The notes under the pieces were generated by a model. That model saw only the letters and a program-made list of their open reading frames with translations. It was not told the origin of the DNA and made no database searches. From Actinoplanes nipponensis (GTDB lineage: Bacteria > Actinomycetota > Actinomycetes > Mycobacteriales > Micromonosporaceae), in NCBI RefSeq assembly GCF_016862275.1, contig NZ_BOMQ01000004.1, positions 1-64,000 of the forward strand: a stretch of 64,000 nucleotides of DNA, written 5' to 3'. How positions within the stretch are numbered: position 1 is the first letter of the stretch; the number at the start of each line of letters is the position of its first letter. The position numbers and the translations under genes were made by a program. This document shows, in pieces, positions 8,401 through 15,259 of this stretch.

Positions 8401-8841
8401 GGCACCACCGCCCCCACGCTGCCCGGGATGGCCGAGGTGGACAAGCTGGTCGCGGACGTCTGGGCGACCGGCATGTCCCCGGACTCGCACCCCGCCCAGT
8501 TCATCCGGGCCGAGCTGGAACGGGCCGGCGCGCTGCCGATCGCGCGGCTGGGCCGGGTCGAGGCCGGCACCCGGATCCGGGTCGGCGGCATCATCACCCA
8601 CCGGCAGCGGCCCGCGACGGCCGGCGGGGTGACCTTCATCAACCTGGAGGACGAGACCGGGATGCTCAACGTGACCTGCTCGCCGGGGCTGTGGCAGCGG
8701 TACCGGCGGGTGGCCCGGACCAGCGCCGCGCTGATCGTGCGGGGCCGGCTGGAGAAGTCGGAGGGCGTGCTCAACCTGGTGGCCGACCGGCTGGACGCGG
8801 TCACCCCGCCGATCAGCCCGGCCTCCCGCGACTTCCGGTGA
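5500..8841 (+). CDS. dnaE2: Error-prone DNA polymerase III alpha subunit DnaE2
   Basis: The product is 1113 residues, normal for DnaE2. GTG 5500 follows the sequence AGGGGGCGGGC. DnaE2 copies damaged templates and causes induced mutagenesis, working with ImuA' and ImuB. An N-terminal PHP domain starts near residue 63 (ELHCHTNFSFLDGASHPEEL, VTDHDGFYGV). The polymerase core follows with QGRGSAANSAVCYA, the catalytic aspartates in PPDIDVDIESDRREEV, RPGPIQGGSVHPFIRRKNG and FPESHAMSFAYLVYASAWLK. Helix-hairpin-helix sequence lies near 830-860 and a C-terminal OB fold (RIRVGGIITHRQRP, FINLEDETGMLNV) near 1010-1100. I recognise it as DnaE2 rather than DnaE1 by its shorter length and its place after imuB. 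A second alpha subunit is encoded at 55980. Confidence 0.96.
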   Translation: MSFHNPRMPWSTLEGSLTGRKHLHVVDPLAVDGDGGDSPAWSRKRQPYQAPDLVRVTGSDRYAELHCHTNFSFLDGASHPEELAEEAARLGLTGLAVTDHDGFYGVVRFSQAARELGLPTIFGAELSLDLAKPQNGEADPEGRHLLALAHGPEGYARLARTISRGQLDGAEKGKPAYGDLEDVAAVLRDHVLVLTGCRKGSVPRALAAGGVGAAGYELDRLVSLFGRSNVAVELTGHGDPYDDDRNDALYELARDRRLEVVATNNVHYATPSRRRLATALAAVRARRSLDEMDGWLPAAGTAHLRSGAEMRRRFAAYPGAVSNAAMFGDDLAFDLNLVAPKLPDFPIPEPGHTEMSWLRELTMRGARERYGPPQAHPKAYAQLEHELKMIEELNFPGYFLVVYDIVRFCRDADIYCQGRGSAANSAVCYALRITNVDAVAYDLLFERFLAPERDGPPDIDVDIESDRREEVIQYVYRQYGREHTAQVANVISYRPRSAVRDMAKAFGFSPGQQDAWSKQIDRWGSVASVDVEDIPEQVISFANEVQNFPRHLGIHSGGMVICDRPIIEVCPVEWGRMPGRTVLQWDKDDCAAIELVKFDLLGLGMLSALHYAYDMISSDLDIGTMRLDDPEVYAMLCRADSVGVFQVESRAQMATLPRLKPREFYDLVVEVALIRPGPIQGGSVHPFIRRKNGLEEVTYPHPLMRNALEKTLGVPLFQEQLMQLAIDVAGFDPTEADQLRRAMGSKRSAEKMEKIKNRLYAGMAERGITGDLADELFVKLSAFASYGFPESHAMSFAYLVYASAWLKRYHPAAFCAALLNAQPMGFYSPQSLVDDARRHGVEVRRPDINRSDAAAVLESTPQTRWGSAPGEPPHAWGLGGPAVRMGLSSVRTLGDDLARVIEDDRRAHGPYRDLADLARRTGCSTAHLEALATADAFAGFGLSRREALWAAGAAAQDKPDRLPGTVTGTTAPTLPGMAEVDKLVADVWATGMSPDSHPAQFIRAELERAGALPIARLGRVEAGTRIRVGGIITHRQRPATAGGVTFINLEDETGMLNVTCSPGLWQRYRRVARTSAALIVRGRLEKSEGVLNLVADRLDAVTPPISPASRDFR

Positions 8842-8927
8842 GCCGACACTATATTTCCGTTCTGCGCGTCCTGCACCTTTTATGGGGTAGACCGGATGCG
8901 CACCGGGACCACGTCGGGGAGACCACC

Positions 8928-9308
8928 ATGATCCGCACCAGCGCCGCCGCCCTCGCCACCCTCGCCGCCCTGCTGCCGGCGGTGGACCCGGCGGCCGCGG
9001 CCCGGCCGCGACGGACCGAGCTCACGGTGAGCTATGAGGCGGAGGCGGGCTACGCGGCCGCGGTGACGCTACGCTGCCACCCGGCCGGCGGCGCCCACCC
9101 CCGCAAGGTCAAGGCCTGCCGGCTGCTGGCCCGCGTCGGCGGCGACCCGGCCCGGCTGCGGCCCGTCCCGAGGATGTGCACGCTGGAGTACGCGCCGATC
9201 ACCGCCCGGATCACGGGCCGGTGGCACGGGCGCCCGCTCGACTGGTCGCGGACCTTCGGCAACCGCTGCGACATGGACCGCACGACCGGGGTCCTCACGG
9301 CCTTCTGA
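8928..9308 (+). CDS. Secreted subtilisin-inhibitor-like (SSI family) protein
   Basis: The product is 126 residues starting at ATG 8928, with GGGGAGACC upstream. Residues 1-25 form a signal peptide (Ala-rich core, cleavage likely near PAAAA-RPRR). The mature part has four cysteines, C50, C64, C84 and C114; the second pair is 30 residues apart as in Streptomyces subtilisin inhibitor, and the tail GNRCDMDRTTGVLTAF resembles the SSI C-terminus. By alignment with SSI the reactive-site P1 residue, two after C84, is Leu86, followed by Glu87. The expected role is to inhibit subtilisin-like proteases outside the cell. It sits 86 bases after dnaE2 on the same strand, and its last 14 bases overlap the convergent tetR-type gene. 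Confidence 0.8.
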   Translation: MIRTSAAALATLAALLPAVDPAAAARPRRTELTVSYEAEAGYAAAVTLRCHPAGGAHPRKVKACRLLARVGGDPARLRPVPRMCTLEYAPITARITGRWHGRPLDWSRTFGNRCDMDRTTGVLTAF

Positions 9309-10008
9309 TCCCGCGGCCCGCCGCGCCGGGCGCCGGCGGTGGCCCCGCCCGCGCCGCCGGGGCGCCCGCCCGCGGGGCCGCTTCCGGCCGGGGGAGCAGC
9401 GCGTCGGTCATGGCGTCGGCCAGCCAGCGCTCGTAGCGCTCCAGGCTCCAGCCACGCCGCCGGGTGAAGCGGTCCAGCAGCTCGGGCGCGGTCAGCACCC
9501 ACAGCACGTCGCCGGCCTCGGCCTCGCTCAGCCCGTCGCGCAGCCCGAACCGCCGGGCGACGTGCCGGGCCACCCCGGCGGTGCCGATCGCCCGCTCACC
9601 CTCGATCCGCTCGACGAACGCGCGGACGGCCGGGTCGCGGCCGGCGCCCTGGACGAACACCACCGCGATCAGCGGCCCGGCCCGCGCGGCCAGCTCCCGG
9701 CCCATCCGGGCATACAGCCGCAGGCACTCGTCCGGGTCGCCGCTGTCCAGCATGGCCCGCGCGGTCGGCCGCTCGATCATCGGCACCGGCTCGTCGTCGC
9801 CGGCCAGCGTCACGTCCCAGACCGCCTTGAGCAGTGCCGCCTTGCCGCCGACGACGTTGTAGACGGTCTGCGGGCTGACTGCGGCCCGCTTCGCGATCGC
9901 CGTGATCGTGGCGCCGGACCAGCCCCGGCGCAGGAACAGGTCCCGGGCCGCCCGCAGCACCTTCTGCCGGGTGGCCCGGACCTGCTCCGCTCGGGCTGTG
10001 CTCGTCAT
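9295..10008 (-). CDS. TetR-family transcriptional regulator
   Basis: The product is 237 residues from ATG 10008. The start overlaps the stop of the upstream SnoaL-like gene as ATGA, so the two are translationally coupled. Residues about 8-55 form the TetR DNA-binding domain: RQKVLRAARDLFLRRGWSG, then TITAIAKRAAVSPQTVYNVVGGKAALL, with the recognition helix at VSPQTVYNVVG. The remainder is a helical ligand/dimer domain that I cannot assign to a ligand. The last 35 residues are Ala/Pro/Arg-rich and probably disordered. The 3' end overlaps the convergent SSI-like gene by 14 bases. It may autoregulate the pair from the divergent region near 10437-10565, but I did not find a clear operator. Confidence 0.88.
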   Translation of the reverse strand: MTSTARAEQVRATRQKVLRAARDLFLRRGWSGATITAIAKRAAVSPQTVYNVVGGKAALLKAVWDVTLAGDDEPVPMIERPTARAMLDSGDPDECLRLYARMGRELAARAGPLIAVVFVQGAGRDPAVRAFVERIEGERAIGTAGVARHVARRFGLRDGLSEAEAGDVLWVLTAPELLDRFTRRRGWSLERYERWLADAMTDALLPRPEAAPRAGAPAARAGPPPAPGAAGRGIRRP

Positions 10009-10436
10009 GCCTCGCTCAGGGACATCGGCGCCGGTGGCCGCAGCGCGCCGACCTGCCACAGCACGCTCAGCTCGTCCCGGACGCCCCAGTGCTCGGCGAG
10101 CAGGCCGCCCTCGGCGCGGTACAGGTGCATGGTCGGCATCGCGTACGGCCGGCCGGTGGGTGCGAAGCCGAGCGTATCGACGTCGTGCACGCCGTGCGCG
10201 GTGGCCCGCACCGCCACCTTGTCCCCGTCGGCCACCACGTCGTGCAGCTCGTAGCGCAGCCTCAGCCGGGTGGTGAGGAAGGTCAGGATCTGCAGGTAGC
10301 CCGCGCGGCCATGCGGCGCCCACGGCGGCGCGCCGTGGTCCACGAAGTCCTCGGCGACCAGCTCCCCGGCGGCCGCCACGTCACCGGCGGTGATGGCCTC
10401 GAACACCTGGCGGGCCAGCTTCTCGGCAGTGTTCAT
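10005..10436 (-). CDS. SnoaL-like / NTF2-fold small protein
   Basis: The product is 143 residues from ATG 10436. It begins MNTAEKLARQVFEAITAGD and has the NTF2-like pattern LVAEDFVDHGAP, LRLRYELHDVVADGDKVAVRATAHGVH and MHLYRAEGGLLAEHWGVRDE, typical of SnoaL or ester-cyclase-type proteins. Such proteins act on small polyketide-like molecules or have no known substrate; no reaction can be assigned here. The stop overlaps the TetR start by 4 nt, so the regulator and this protein form one unit. It is transcribed away from the methyltransferase gene at 10566. Confidence 0.82.
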   Translation of the reverse strand: MNTAEKLARQVFEAITAGDVAAAGELVAEDFVDHGAPPWAPHGRAGYLQILTFLTTRLRLRYELHDVVADGDKVAVRATAHGVHDVDTLGFAPTGRPYAMPTMHLYRAEGGLLAEHWGVRDELSVLWQVGALRPPAPMSLSEA

Positions 10437-10553
10437 GATGGTGCGCCCCTCTCGTTCGGCTGGAACCACGTTCCAGCCGCACCGCCGGCCGGGGCAACGA
10501 TCATGGAAAGAGTGGCCCGCGCACTCCAGCGCCCCGGCCCGGCGCCCGGCCGA

Positions 10554-10559
10554 TACGCT
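10554..10559 (+). promoter_or_regulatory. -10 box for a leaderless transcript
   Basis: TACGCT lies six bases before GTG 10566, the spacing expected if transcription begins at the start codon. The wider CGATACGCT is repeated exactly before the LON-domain gene (61019-61027, minus strand). No convincing -35 is visible. Confidence 0.5.
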
Positions 10560-10565
10560 GCGCAC

Positions 10566-11312
10566 GTGGACACCGCATCGACGCGAACACCCCGCCCGCC
10601 CGTCACCGTGCGTACCGCCGCCGTCTGGGCGGTGCTGCGCCGCGAGCTCGAACGCGGCGCCGGGCGCGAGCTGACCGTGCTGGACGTGGGCGGCGGCACG
10701 GGGGGTTTCGCCGTACCGCTGGCCGAGGCCGGGCACACCGTCACCGTCGTGGACGCCAGCCCCGACGCGCTCGCCGCGCTGACCCGTCGCGCCGCCGACG
10801 CCGGCGTCGCCGACCGGGTCCGCGCGGTGCAGGGCGACGGCGACGCGCTGGCCGGCCTGGTCGCGCCGGGCAGCGCCGACCTGATCCTCTGCCACGCCGT
10901 GCTGGAGGTGGTCGACGACCCGGCCGAGGTGGTCGCCGCGATCGGCGCCGCCCTGCGCCCCGGCGGCGCGCTCAGCCTGCTGGTCGCCGGCCGGGCCGCG
11001 GCCGTGCTGGGCCGCGCGGTCAACGGCCACCTGGCCGCGGCGGCCGCGCTGGCCGCCGACGAGCAGGGCCGGGCCGGCGCCCGGGACACCCTGCGCCGGC
11101 GCTTCGACGCCGACAGCGCGTCGGCGCTGCTGAGCGCGGCGGGCCTCACGGTCGAGGAGATCCACGGGGTACGCGTGCTCGCCGACCTGGTGCCGGCCGC
11201 GGTGGTGGAGGCCGACCCGCAGGCGATGCTGGAGCTGGAACTGGCGCTGTCCGCCCGGCCGCCGTTCCGCGACATCGCCTCCCAGCTGCACCTGTTCGCC
11301 CGGCGCCCGTGA
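10566..11312 (+). CDS. Class I SAM-dependent methyltransferase
   Basis: The product is 248 residues from GTG 10566. An in-frame ATG at 10503 would add 21 residues; I prefer GTG because of the well-spaced -10 box. Motif I reads LDVGGGTGGFAVPLA at about residues 39-53, followed by GHTVTVVDASPDALAAL (motif II acid), and DLILCHAVLEVVDDPAEVVAAI, so S-adenosylmethionine binding is clear. The substrate is unknown. The TVRTAAVWAVL segment near the N-terminus is typical of a methyltransferase found next to dinB in actinomycetes. The stop overlaps the next gene's GTG by 4 nt, and dinB follows it, so this may be a conserved block. Confidence 0.85.
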   Translation: MDTASTRTPRPPVTVRTAAVWAVLRRELERGAGRELTVLDVGGGTGGFAVPLAEAGHTVTVVDASPDALAALTRRAADAGVADRVRAVQGDGDALAGLVAPGSADLILCHAVLEVVDDPAEVVAAIGAALRPGGALSLLVAGRAAAVLGRAVNGHLAAAAALAADEQGRAGARDTLRRRFDADSASALLSAAGLTVEEIHGVRVLADLVPAAVVEADPQAMLELELALSARPPFRDIASQLHLFARRP

Positions 11313-12496
11313 CCGGTCAGCTGCCGACCGACCAGCTGCCGACCGACCAGCTGCCGACCGATCAGCTGCCGCCGGAGGCCTTCGCCACGGTTCCGCCGGC
11401 CTACGGCCGGGCCAGCCTGGCCGATCTGATGCCGAGCGTCTCCGCGGTGCTCGGCGTGCCCGGCGCCCCGGACGTGCTGGGCCTCGGCGCCGAGCTGGGC
11501 GGCGTCGACCGGGTGGCGGTGCTGCTGGTGGACGGGCTGGGGACGTACCAGATCCCGCTCGCCGCCGCGCACGCCCCGATCCTGCGCGAGCTGCCCACCC
11601 GGAGCCTGACCGCCGGTTTTCCCTCCACCACCCCGGTCAGCCTGGTCACGCTGGGCACCGGCGCCATGCCCGGCGCGCACGGTGTTCTCGGCTTCACGCT
11701 GCGCAAGCCCGACGGCGGCATCCTCAACCACATCAAGTGGGCCGACGACCCCGACCCGGCGCAGTGGCAGCCGCTGCCCACCCGCTTCGAGACCGCGGCC
11801 GCGGCCGGCGTGGCCGTCACCCAGGTGACGCGTCCGGAGTTCGAGGGCAGCGGCCTGACCGTGGCCGCGAACCGCGGGGCCGCCTTCGCCGGCGGCGCGG
11901 ACCCGCTGTCCCTGTCCGCCGGGATGCTGGAGGCGCTGTCCCGGCCCGGCCTGGTCTACGGCTACCACCCGGACCTCGACCACCACGGGCACGCCGCCGG
12001 CGTCGGCTCGCCGCCCTGGCAGGAAGCGGCGGCGGCGGTCGGCGAGCTGGTCACGCGGCTGGCCGAGGGCCTGCCCGCGGGCGCGGCGCTGCTCGTCACG
12101 GCCGACCACGGGCAGCTCAACGTGCCGGCCGAGGGCCGCTTCGACCTGGGGACGGACCCGGTGCTGGCGGCCGGGATCGTCGCGGTCGCGGGCGAACCCC
12201 GGGTCCGCTACCTGTACGTCGAGGACGGCGCCGGCGAGGACGTGATCGCCGCGTGGCGCGGGGTGCTGGGGGACGCGGCCTGGGTGCTGACGCGCGAGGA
12301 GGCGATAGAGGGCGGCTGGTACGGCCCGGTGCCGGCGTCGCACCGGGACCGGATCGGCGACGTGGTGGTGATCTGCCGGGGGCGGGCGGTGATCGTGGCC
12401 AGTGGCTGGGAGCCGCCGGCGGTCGGGCAGCTGGTCGGCTACCACGGCTCGGTCACCGCGGCCGAGATGACTGTGCCGCTGCTCATCGTCCGCTGA
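11309..12496 (+). CDS. Alkaline phosphatase superfamily (nucleotide pyrophosphatase/phosphodiesterase type)
   Basis: The product is 395 residues from GTG 11309, coupled to the methyltransferase by GTGA. Metal-site motifs are visible: VLLVDGLGTYQ (D75), the nucleophile region GFPSTTPVSLVTLGTG (Thr107/108), GYHPDLDHHGHAAG and TADHGQLNVP. These define the type I phosphodiesterase/nucleotide pyrophosphatase branch. The natural substrate is unknown. There is no signal peptide; the N-terminus instead carries four copies of QLPTD. The gene ends 37 bases before dinB. Confidence 0.88.
   Translation: MTGQLPTDQLPTDQLPTDQLPPEAFATVPPAYGRASLADLMPSVSAVLGVPGAPDVLGLGAELGGVDRVAVLLVDGLGTYQIPLAAAHAPILRELPTRSLTAGFPSTTPVSLVTLGTGAMPGAHGVLGFTLRKPDGGILNHIKWADDPDPAQWQPLPTRFETAAAAGVAVTQVTRPEFEGSGLTVAANRGAAFAGGADPLSLSAGMLEALSRPGLVYGYHPDLDHHGHAAGVGSPPWQEAAAAVGELVTRLAEGLPAGAALLVTADHGQLNVPAEGRFDLGTDPVLAAGIVAVAGEPRVRYLYVEDGAGEDVIAAWRGVLGDAAWVLTREEAIEGGWYGPVPASHRDRIGDVVVICRGRAVIVASGWEPPAVGQLVGYHGSVTAAEMTVPLLIVR
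11318..11371 (+). repeat. 15-bp tandem coding repeat (QLPTD)
   Basis: CAGCTGCCGACCGAC occurs at 11318-11332 and 11333-11347, and with one change at 11348-11362; a partial fourth unit follows. Each encodes QLPTD at the extreme N-terminus, where length variation would be tolerated. Confidence 0.9.
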
Positions 12497-12504
12497 GCCG
12501 GTTT

Positions 12505-12527
12505 TTGTCGTACCCCGCGGATAGGTT
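12505..12527 (+). promoter_or_regulatory. dinB promoter, same class as the mutasome promoter
   Basis: TTGTC at 12505-12509, 12 bases, then TAGGTT at 12522-12527, six bases before GTG 12534. GTTTTTGTCGTACCC at 12501-12515 is identical to 195-209. Spacing to the GTG implies a leaderless dinB transcript. Damage control by a PafBC-like activator is inferred from the resemblance. Confidence 0.62.
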
Positions 12528-12533
12528 TCCGGG

Positions 12534-13829
12534 GTGGGACGGAGTCAGGCCATCGGCCGGGGGCGTGATCCGCGGTTCGGGCCGGAGGCCGACGACGCGG
12601 GGTGCACGATCCTGCACGTCGACATGGACGCGTTCTTCGCCGCCGTCGAGGTCCGCCGCCGTCCCGAGCTGCGCGGCAAGGCCGTCGTGGTGGGCGGGCT
12701 CGGCCCCCGCGGCGTGGTCAGCTCGGCCAGCTACGAGGCCCGCCGGTACGGCGTCCGCAGCGCGATGCCGGCCATGCGCGCCCGCGCGCTGTGCCCCCAC
12801 GCGATCTTCCTGCCGCCCGACTTCACCGAGTACGCGGCCGCCTCGGCCGCCGTCATGGGCATCTTCCGCGACGTCACGCCGCTGGTCGAGCCGCTCTCGC
12901 TGGACGAGGCGTTCCTGGACGTGGCCGGCGCCCAGCGGCTGCTCGGCCGCCCGGCGCTCATCGCCCGCGACATCCGCGCCCGGATCGCCGAGGAGCAGCG
13001 GCTGACCTGCTCGGTCGGGGTCGCGCCGAGCAAGTTCGTGGCCAAGCTGGGCTCGACCCGGGCCAAGCCCGACGGCGTGATCGTCGTCCCGGCCGGCCAG
13101 GTGCTCGACTTCCTGCACCCGCTGCCGGTGGACGCGCTGTGGGGCGTGGGGGAGCGGGCCGCCGAGACGCTGCACCGGCTCGGCCTGATGACGGTCGGCG
13201 ACCTGGCCGCCGCGCCACTGCGGATGCTGCGCAGCGCGCTCGGCGAGGCGTCCGCGGCTCACCTGCACGAGCTGTCCTGGGGCCGCGACCCGCGCCGGGT
13301 GGTCCCCGAGCAGGCCGAGAAGTCGATCGGCGCCGAGCTGACCTACGACGTCGACGTCACCGACCCGGCGACGATCCGGCGCAGCCTGCTGGCGCTGTCC
13401 GAGAAGGTCGGGGCCAGGCTGCGCGCCGGCGGGCACGTCGGCCGCACCGTCTCCATCAAGATCCGCTGGGCCGATTTCCGGACGGTCGGCCGCTCCCGCA
13501 CGACGCCGACGCCGACGGATGTGGCACGGGAGATTTTCGAGACTTCCTGGGCCCTGTTCGAGGCGCTGGGGGCGAGCGAGGCGATCCGGCTGGTCGGCGT
13601 CCGGGTCGAGGGGCTCAGTGCCGCGGCGGGCGCATCGCGGCAGCTCACCCTGGGGGCGCCGGAGCGTGGCTGGCGCGAGGCGGAGGCCGCGACGGACGCC
13701 GTGGCGGCTCGTTTCGGCCGTTCCATCGTCGGACCGGCCAGTCTTTTGGGACAAACCGATCTTCGCCGGACCGAAAATCACCCGCACTCGACGGTCGTCC
13801 CGCTTTCCGACCCGCCAACGCCCTCGTAG
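12534..13829 (+). CDS. dinB: DNA polymerase IV (Y family)
   Basis: The product is 431 residues from GTG 12534. Unlike ImuB it keeps the catalytic acids: LHVDMDAFFAAVE (first Asp pair, about residues 28-40) and PLSLDEAFLDVAGA (Asp/Glu, about 120). Also present are the YEARRYGVRSAMP fingers motif, SVGVAPSKFVAKLGS of the palm, the thumb helix-hairpin-helix (LWGVGERAAETLHRLGLMTVGDLA) and the little finger. RQLTLGA at about residue 368 fits a beta-clamp-binding motif. The polymerase extends distorted termini and bypasses lesions at low fidelity. It is the active Y-family enzyme of this window and shares its promoter element with the imuA'-imuB-dnaE2 cassette. Confidence 0.95.
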   Translation: MGRSQAIGRGRDPRFGPEADDAGCTILHVDMDAFFAAVEVRRRPELRGKAVVVGGLGPRGVVSSASYEARRYGVRSAMPAMRARALCPHAIFLPPDFTEYAAASAAVMGIFRDVTPLVEPLSLDEAFLDVAGAQRLLGRPALIARDIRARIAEEQRLTCSVGVAPSKFVAKLGSTRAKPDGVIVVPAGQVLDFLHPLPVDALWGVGERAAETLHRLGLMTVGDLAAAPLRMLRSALGEASAAHLHELSWGRDPRRVVPEQAEKSIGAELTYDVDVTDPATIRRSLLALSEKVGARLRAGGHVGRTVSIKIRWADFRTVGRSRTTPTPTDVAREIFETSWALFEALGASEAIRLVGVRVEGLSAAAGASRQLTLGAPERGWREAEAATDAVAARFGRSIVGPASLLGQTDLRRTENHPHSTVVPLSDPPTPS

Positions 13830-13921
13830 ACTTGCGGTAAGGCAGCCGGTCGGCTGTCTCGCACCATCGGCCCGCCTGCACCACCGCCGGGGGGCCGGAC
13901 ATGCGCCCGGGGAGGAATGCC

Positions 13922-14308
13922 GTGCCGCTCTCGGAGCACGAGCAGCGGCTGTTCGACCAGATCGAGCAGTCGCTTGCCGAGGACCCCAAGTTCGCCTCGG
14001 CTGTGCGGGCCAGCGACCCGCGTTTCCACGCCCGGCGCCGACTCGTCGTCGCCGCGTTCGTGATCGTCGCTGGACTCGCACTGGTTGTCTACGGCACGGT
14101 GAGCAGCAATACGCCGCTCGGCGTGGCGGGATTCGTGGTCATGCTGGCCTCGGCAGCGTTCGCGATGCAGAGCCGCCGGAAGGGGCAGGCGCCCGACCTG
14201 CACGCCGTCGGTGGCACCGCGACCCGCCGCACCCGGCAGACCCGGAAAGCGGGCTTCATCGACCGGCTCGAGGACCGCTGGCGTCAGCGTCCCGAGGGCC
14301 ACCGCTAG
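13922..14308 (+). CDS. DUF3040 small membrane protein
   Basis: The product is 128 residues from GTG 13922 with GGGGAGGAA at the right distance; an ATG at 13901 lacks one. It opens VPLSEHEQRLFDQIEQSLAEDPKFA, the signature of DUF3040 proteins of actinobacteria. Two membrane segments follow (about residues 41-60 and 66-83), then a basic Arg-rich tail of about 40 residues. Function is unknown. Two hairpins after the stop probably end the transcript. Confidence 0.9.
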   Translation: MPLSEHEQRLFDQIEQSLAEDPKFASAVRASDPRFHARRRLVVAAFVIVAGLALVVYGTVSSNTPLGVAGFVVMLASAAFAMQSRRKGQAPDLHAVGGTATRRTRQTRKAGFIDRLEDRWRQRPEGHR

Positions 14309-14331
14309 CCCGCACAACTCAGCGGCAACGA

Positions 14332-14353
14332 ATGGCGGCCATCCGGCCGCCAT
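14332..14353 (+). terminator. Hairpin after the DUF3040 gene
   Basis: ATGGCGGCC (14332-14340) and GGCCGCCAT (14345-14353) form a perfect 9-bp stem with a 4-base loop. No T run follows, as is common for actinobacterial terminators. A second hairpin lies 27 bases on. Confidence 0.6.
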
Positions 14354-14379
14354 CGCCGTATCCGCAGGTGGAAGACGAA

Positions 14380-14405
14380 AGCGGCGTCCTGGGTGGGACG
14401 CCGCT
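14380..14405 (+). terminator. Second hairpin after the DUF3040 gene
   Basis: AGCGGCGTCC (14380-14389) pairs perfectly with GGACGCCGCT (14396-14405) across a 6-base loop, followed by CATTG. With the preceding hairpin it makes a tandem terminator. Confidence 0.6.
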
Positions 14406-14468
14406 CATTGCTACGCCCGGGCTGGAGACGGTGTCCTGGTCGTTTCGCGGCGGGCGATCCTGACGACA

Positions 14469-14620
14469 CCTTGGCCTATCCGCAGTGGCCCATCTTCTTG
14501 ATGGCACCTGGGCCTATCTGCAGGGGCCGGCCTGGTGGTGGCGCCTTGGCCATCTGCAGGGCCGGTCTGGTCGGGCCACCTTGGCCGTCGAGGGCGTCCG
14601 GGCGATTCGTCCGGCCACGG
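14469..14620. repeat. Degenerate repeat of about 37 bp, four copies
   Basis: Units beginning CCTTGGCC, CCTGGGCC, CCTTGGCC and CCTTGGCC start at 14469, 14507, 14544 and 14579, spaced 38, 37 and 35 bases. The first three continue TATCCGCAG, TATCTGCAG and ATCTGCAG. The fourth has lost the second half of the motif. Confidence 0.65.
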
Positions 14621-14942
14621 CCCTGCCCGTTGCCGGGCTGGTCCGCTTAGCCCGCCCGGCCTGCCGGCGCAACGACCTCGGGAGAGGCTTTAACCGGCCG
14701 GCCGTCGGCGCCGACCCGTCGACCTTGCCACAGCTGACGCCGGCGGCCGCTCGGACCGCAGCCTCCCGATCTTGGTGCGATAGGGCGGAGTGCGCCAGGG
14801 CGGAGTGCACCAGGGCTGAGGGCGGCCGGGGTGAGTTGCGCTCGGCAAAGCGTCGATGTCAGGGCGCATCAAGATTCGCGGGTGGAATGGGTTCATTGGT
14901 GCAAAGCGCTTCGCGGTCACGGCGAAGTGGCAAAGCGCGGCG

Positions 14943-15115
14943 GACTCGGGGTGTGGGCGGGGTAGGTGCGGTGAGGTCGGGGTGCTGCGACCGAGCGCGA
15001 CGAGGTCGGGTGTTCCGAGGCAGGTGTGGCGAGATCGGGGTGTGGACGCTGTAGGGGCGAGGTCGGGTCCGGGGATGCAGGCGTGGCGAGATCGGGCTGT
15101 GGCGGCGCTTGAGCA
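14943..15115. repeat. 29-bp imperfect tandem array
   Basis: GAG(G/A)TCGGG starts at 14973, 15002, 15031, 15059 and 15088, spaced 29, 29, 28 and 29 bases; a related unit (GGACTCGGGG) starts 30 bases earlier at 14943. Between the anchors the units share G-rich sequence such as GGTGTGG or GGCGTGGC but diverge otherwise. This is a minisatellite, not a CRISPR array: repeats are short and there are no separate unique spacers. Confidence 0.75.
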
Positions 15116-15213
15116 GCCGCGAAGCCGATGGCGCCGGTCTGCGACGGCGTGGTCAGCGACCGCGCCACCCGCCTGAACCATGGACAGCCAGCCCACAGTC
15201 ACCAGGCACCAGC

Positions 15214-15259
15214 GACCAACGACCAACGACCAACGACCAACGACCAACGACCAACGACC
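15214..15259. repeat. Perfect 7-bp tandem repeat, six copies
   Basis: GACCAAC is repeated without error at 15214, 15221, 15228, 15235, 15242 and 15249, followed by a partial unit. It lies about 150 bases beyond the end of the transglutaminase gene. The unit length equals that of the 1450-1505 array, but the sequence is unrelated. Confidence 0.9.

Noticed and set aside
4972..8601. A 1209-codon open frame on the minus strand opposite imuB and dnaE2
   Set aside because: It mirrors dnaE2 codons and shows no domain, start signal or ribosome binding site. dnaE2 on the plus strand has all its catalytic motifs.
14943..15115. CRISPR array
   Set aside because: The period is regular, about 29 bases, but there are no alternating conserved repeats and unique spacers, and no cas genes nearby. 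It is a degenerate minisatellite.
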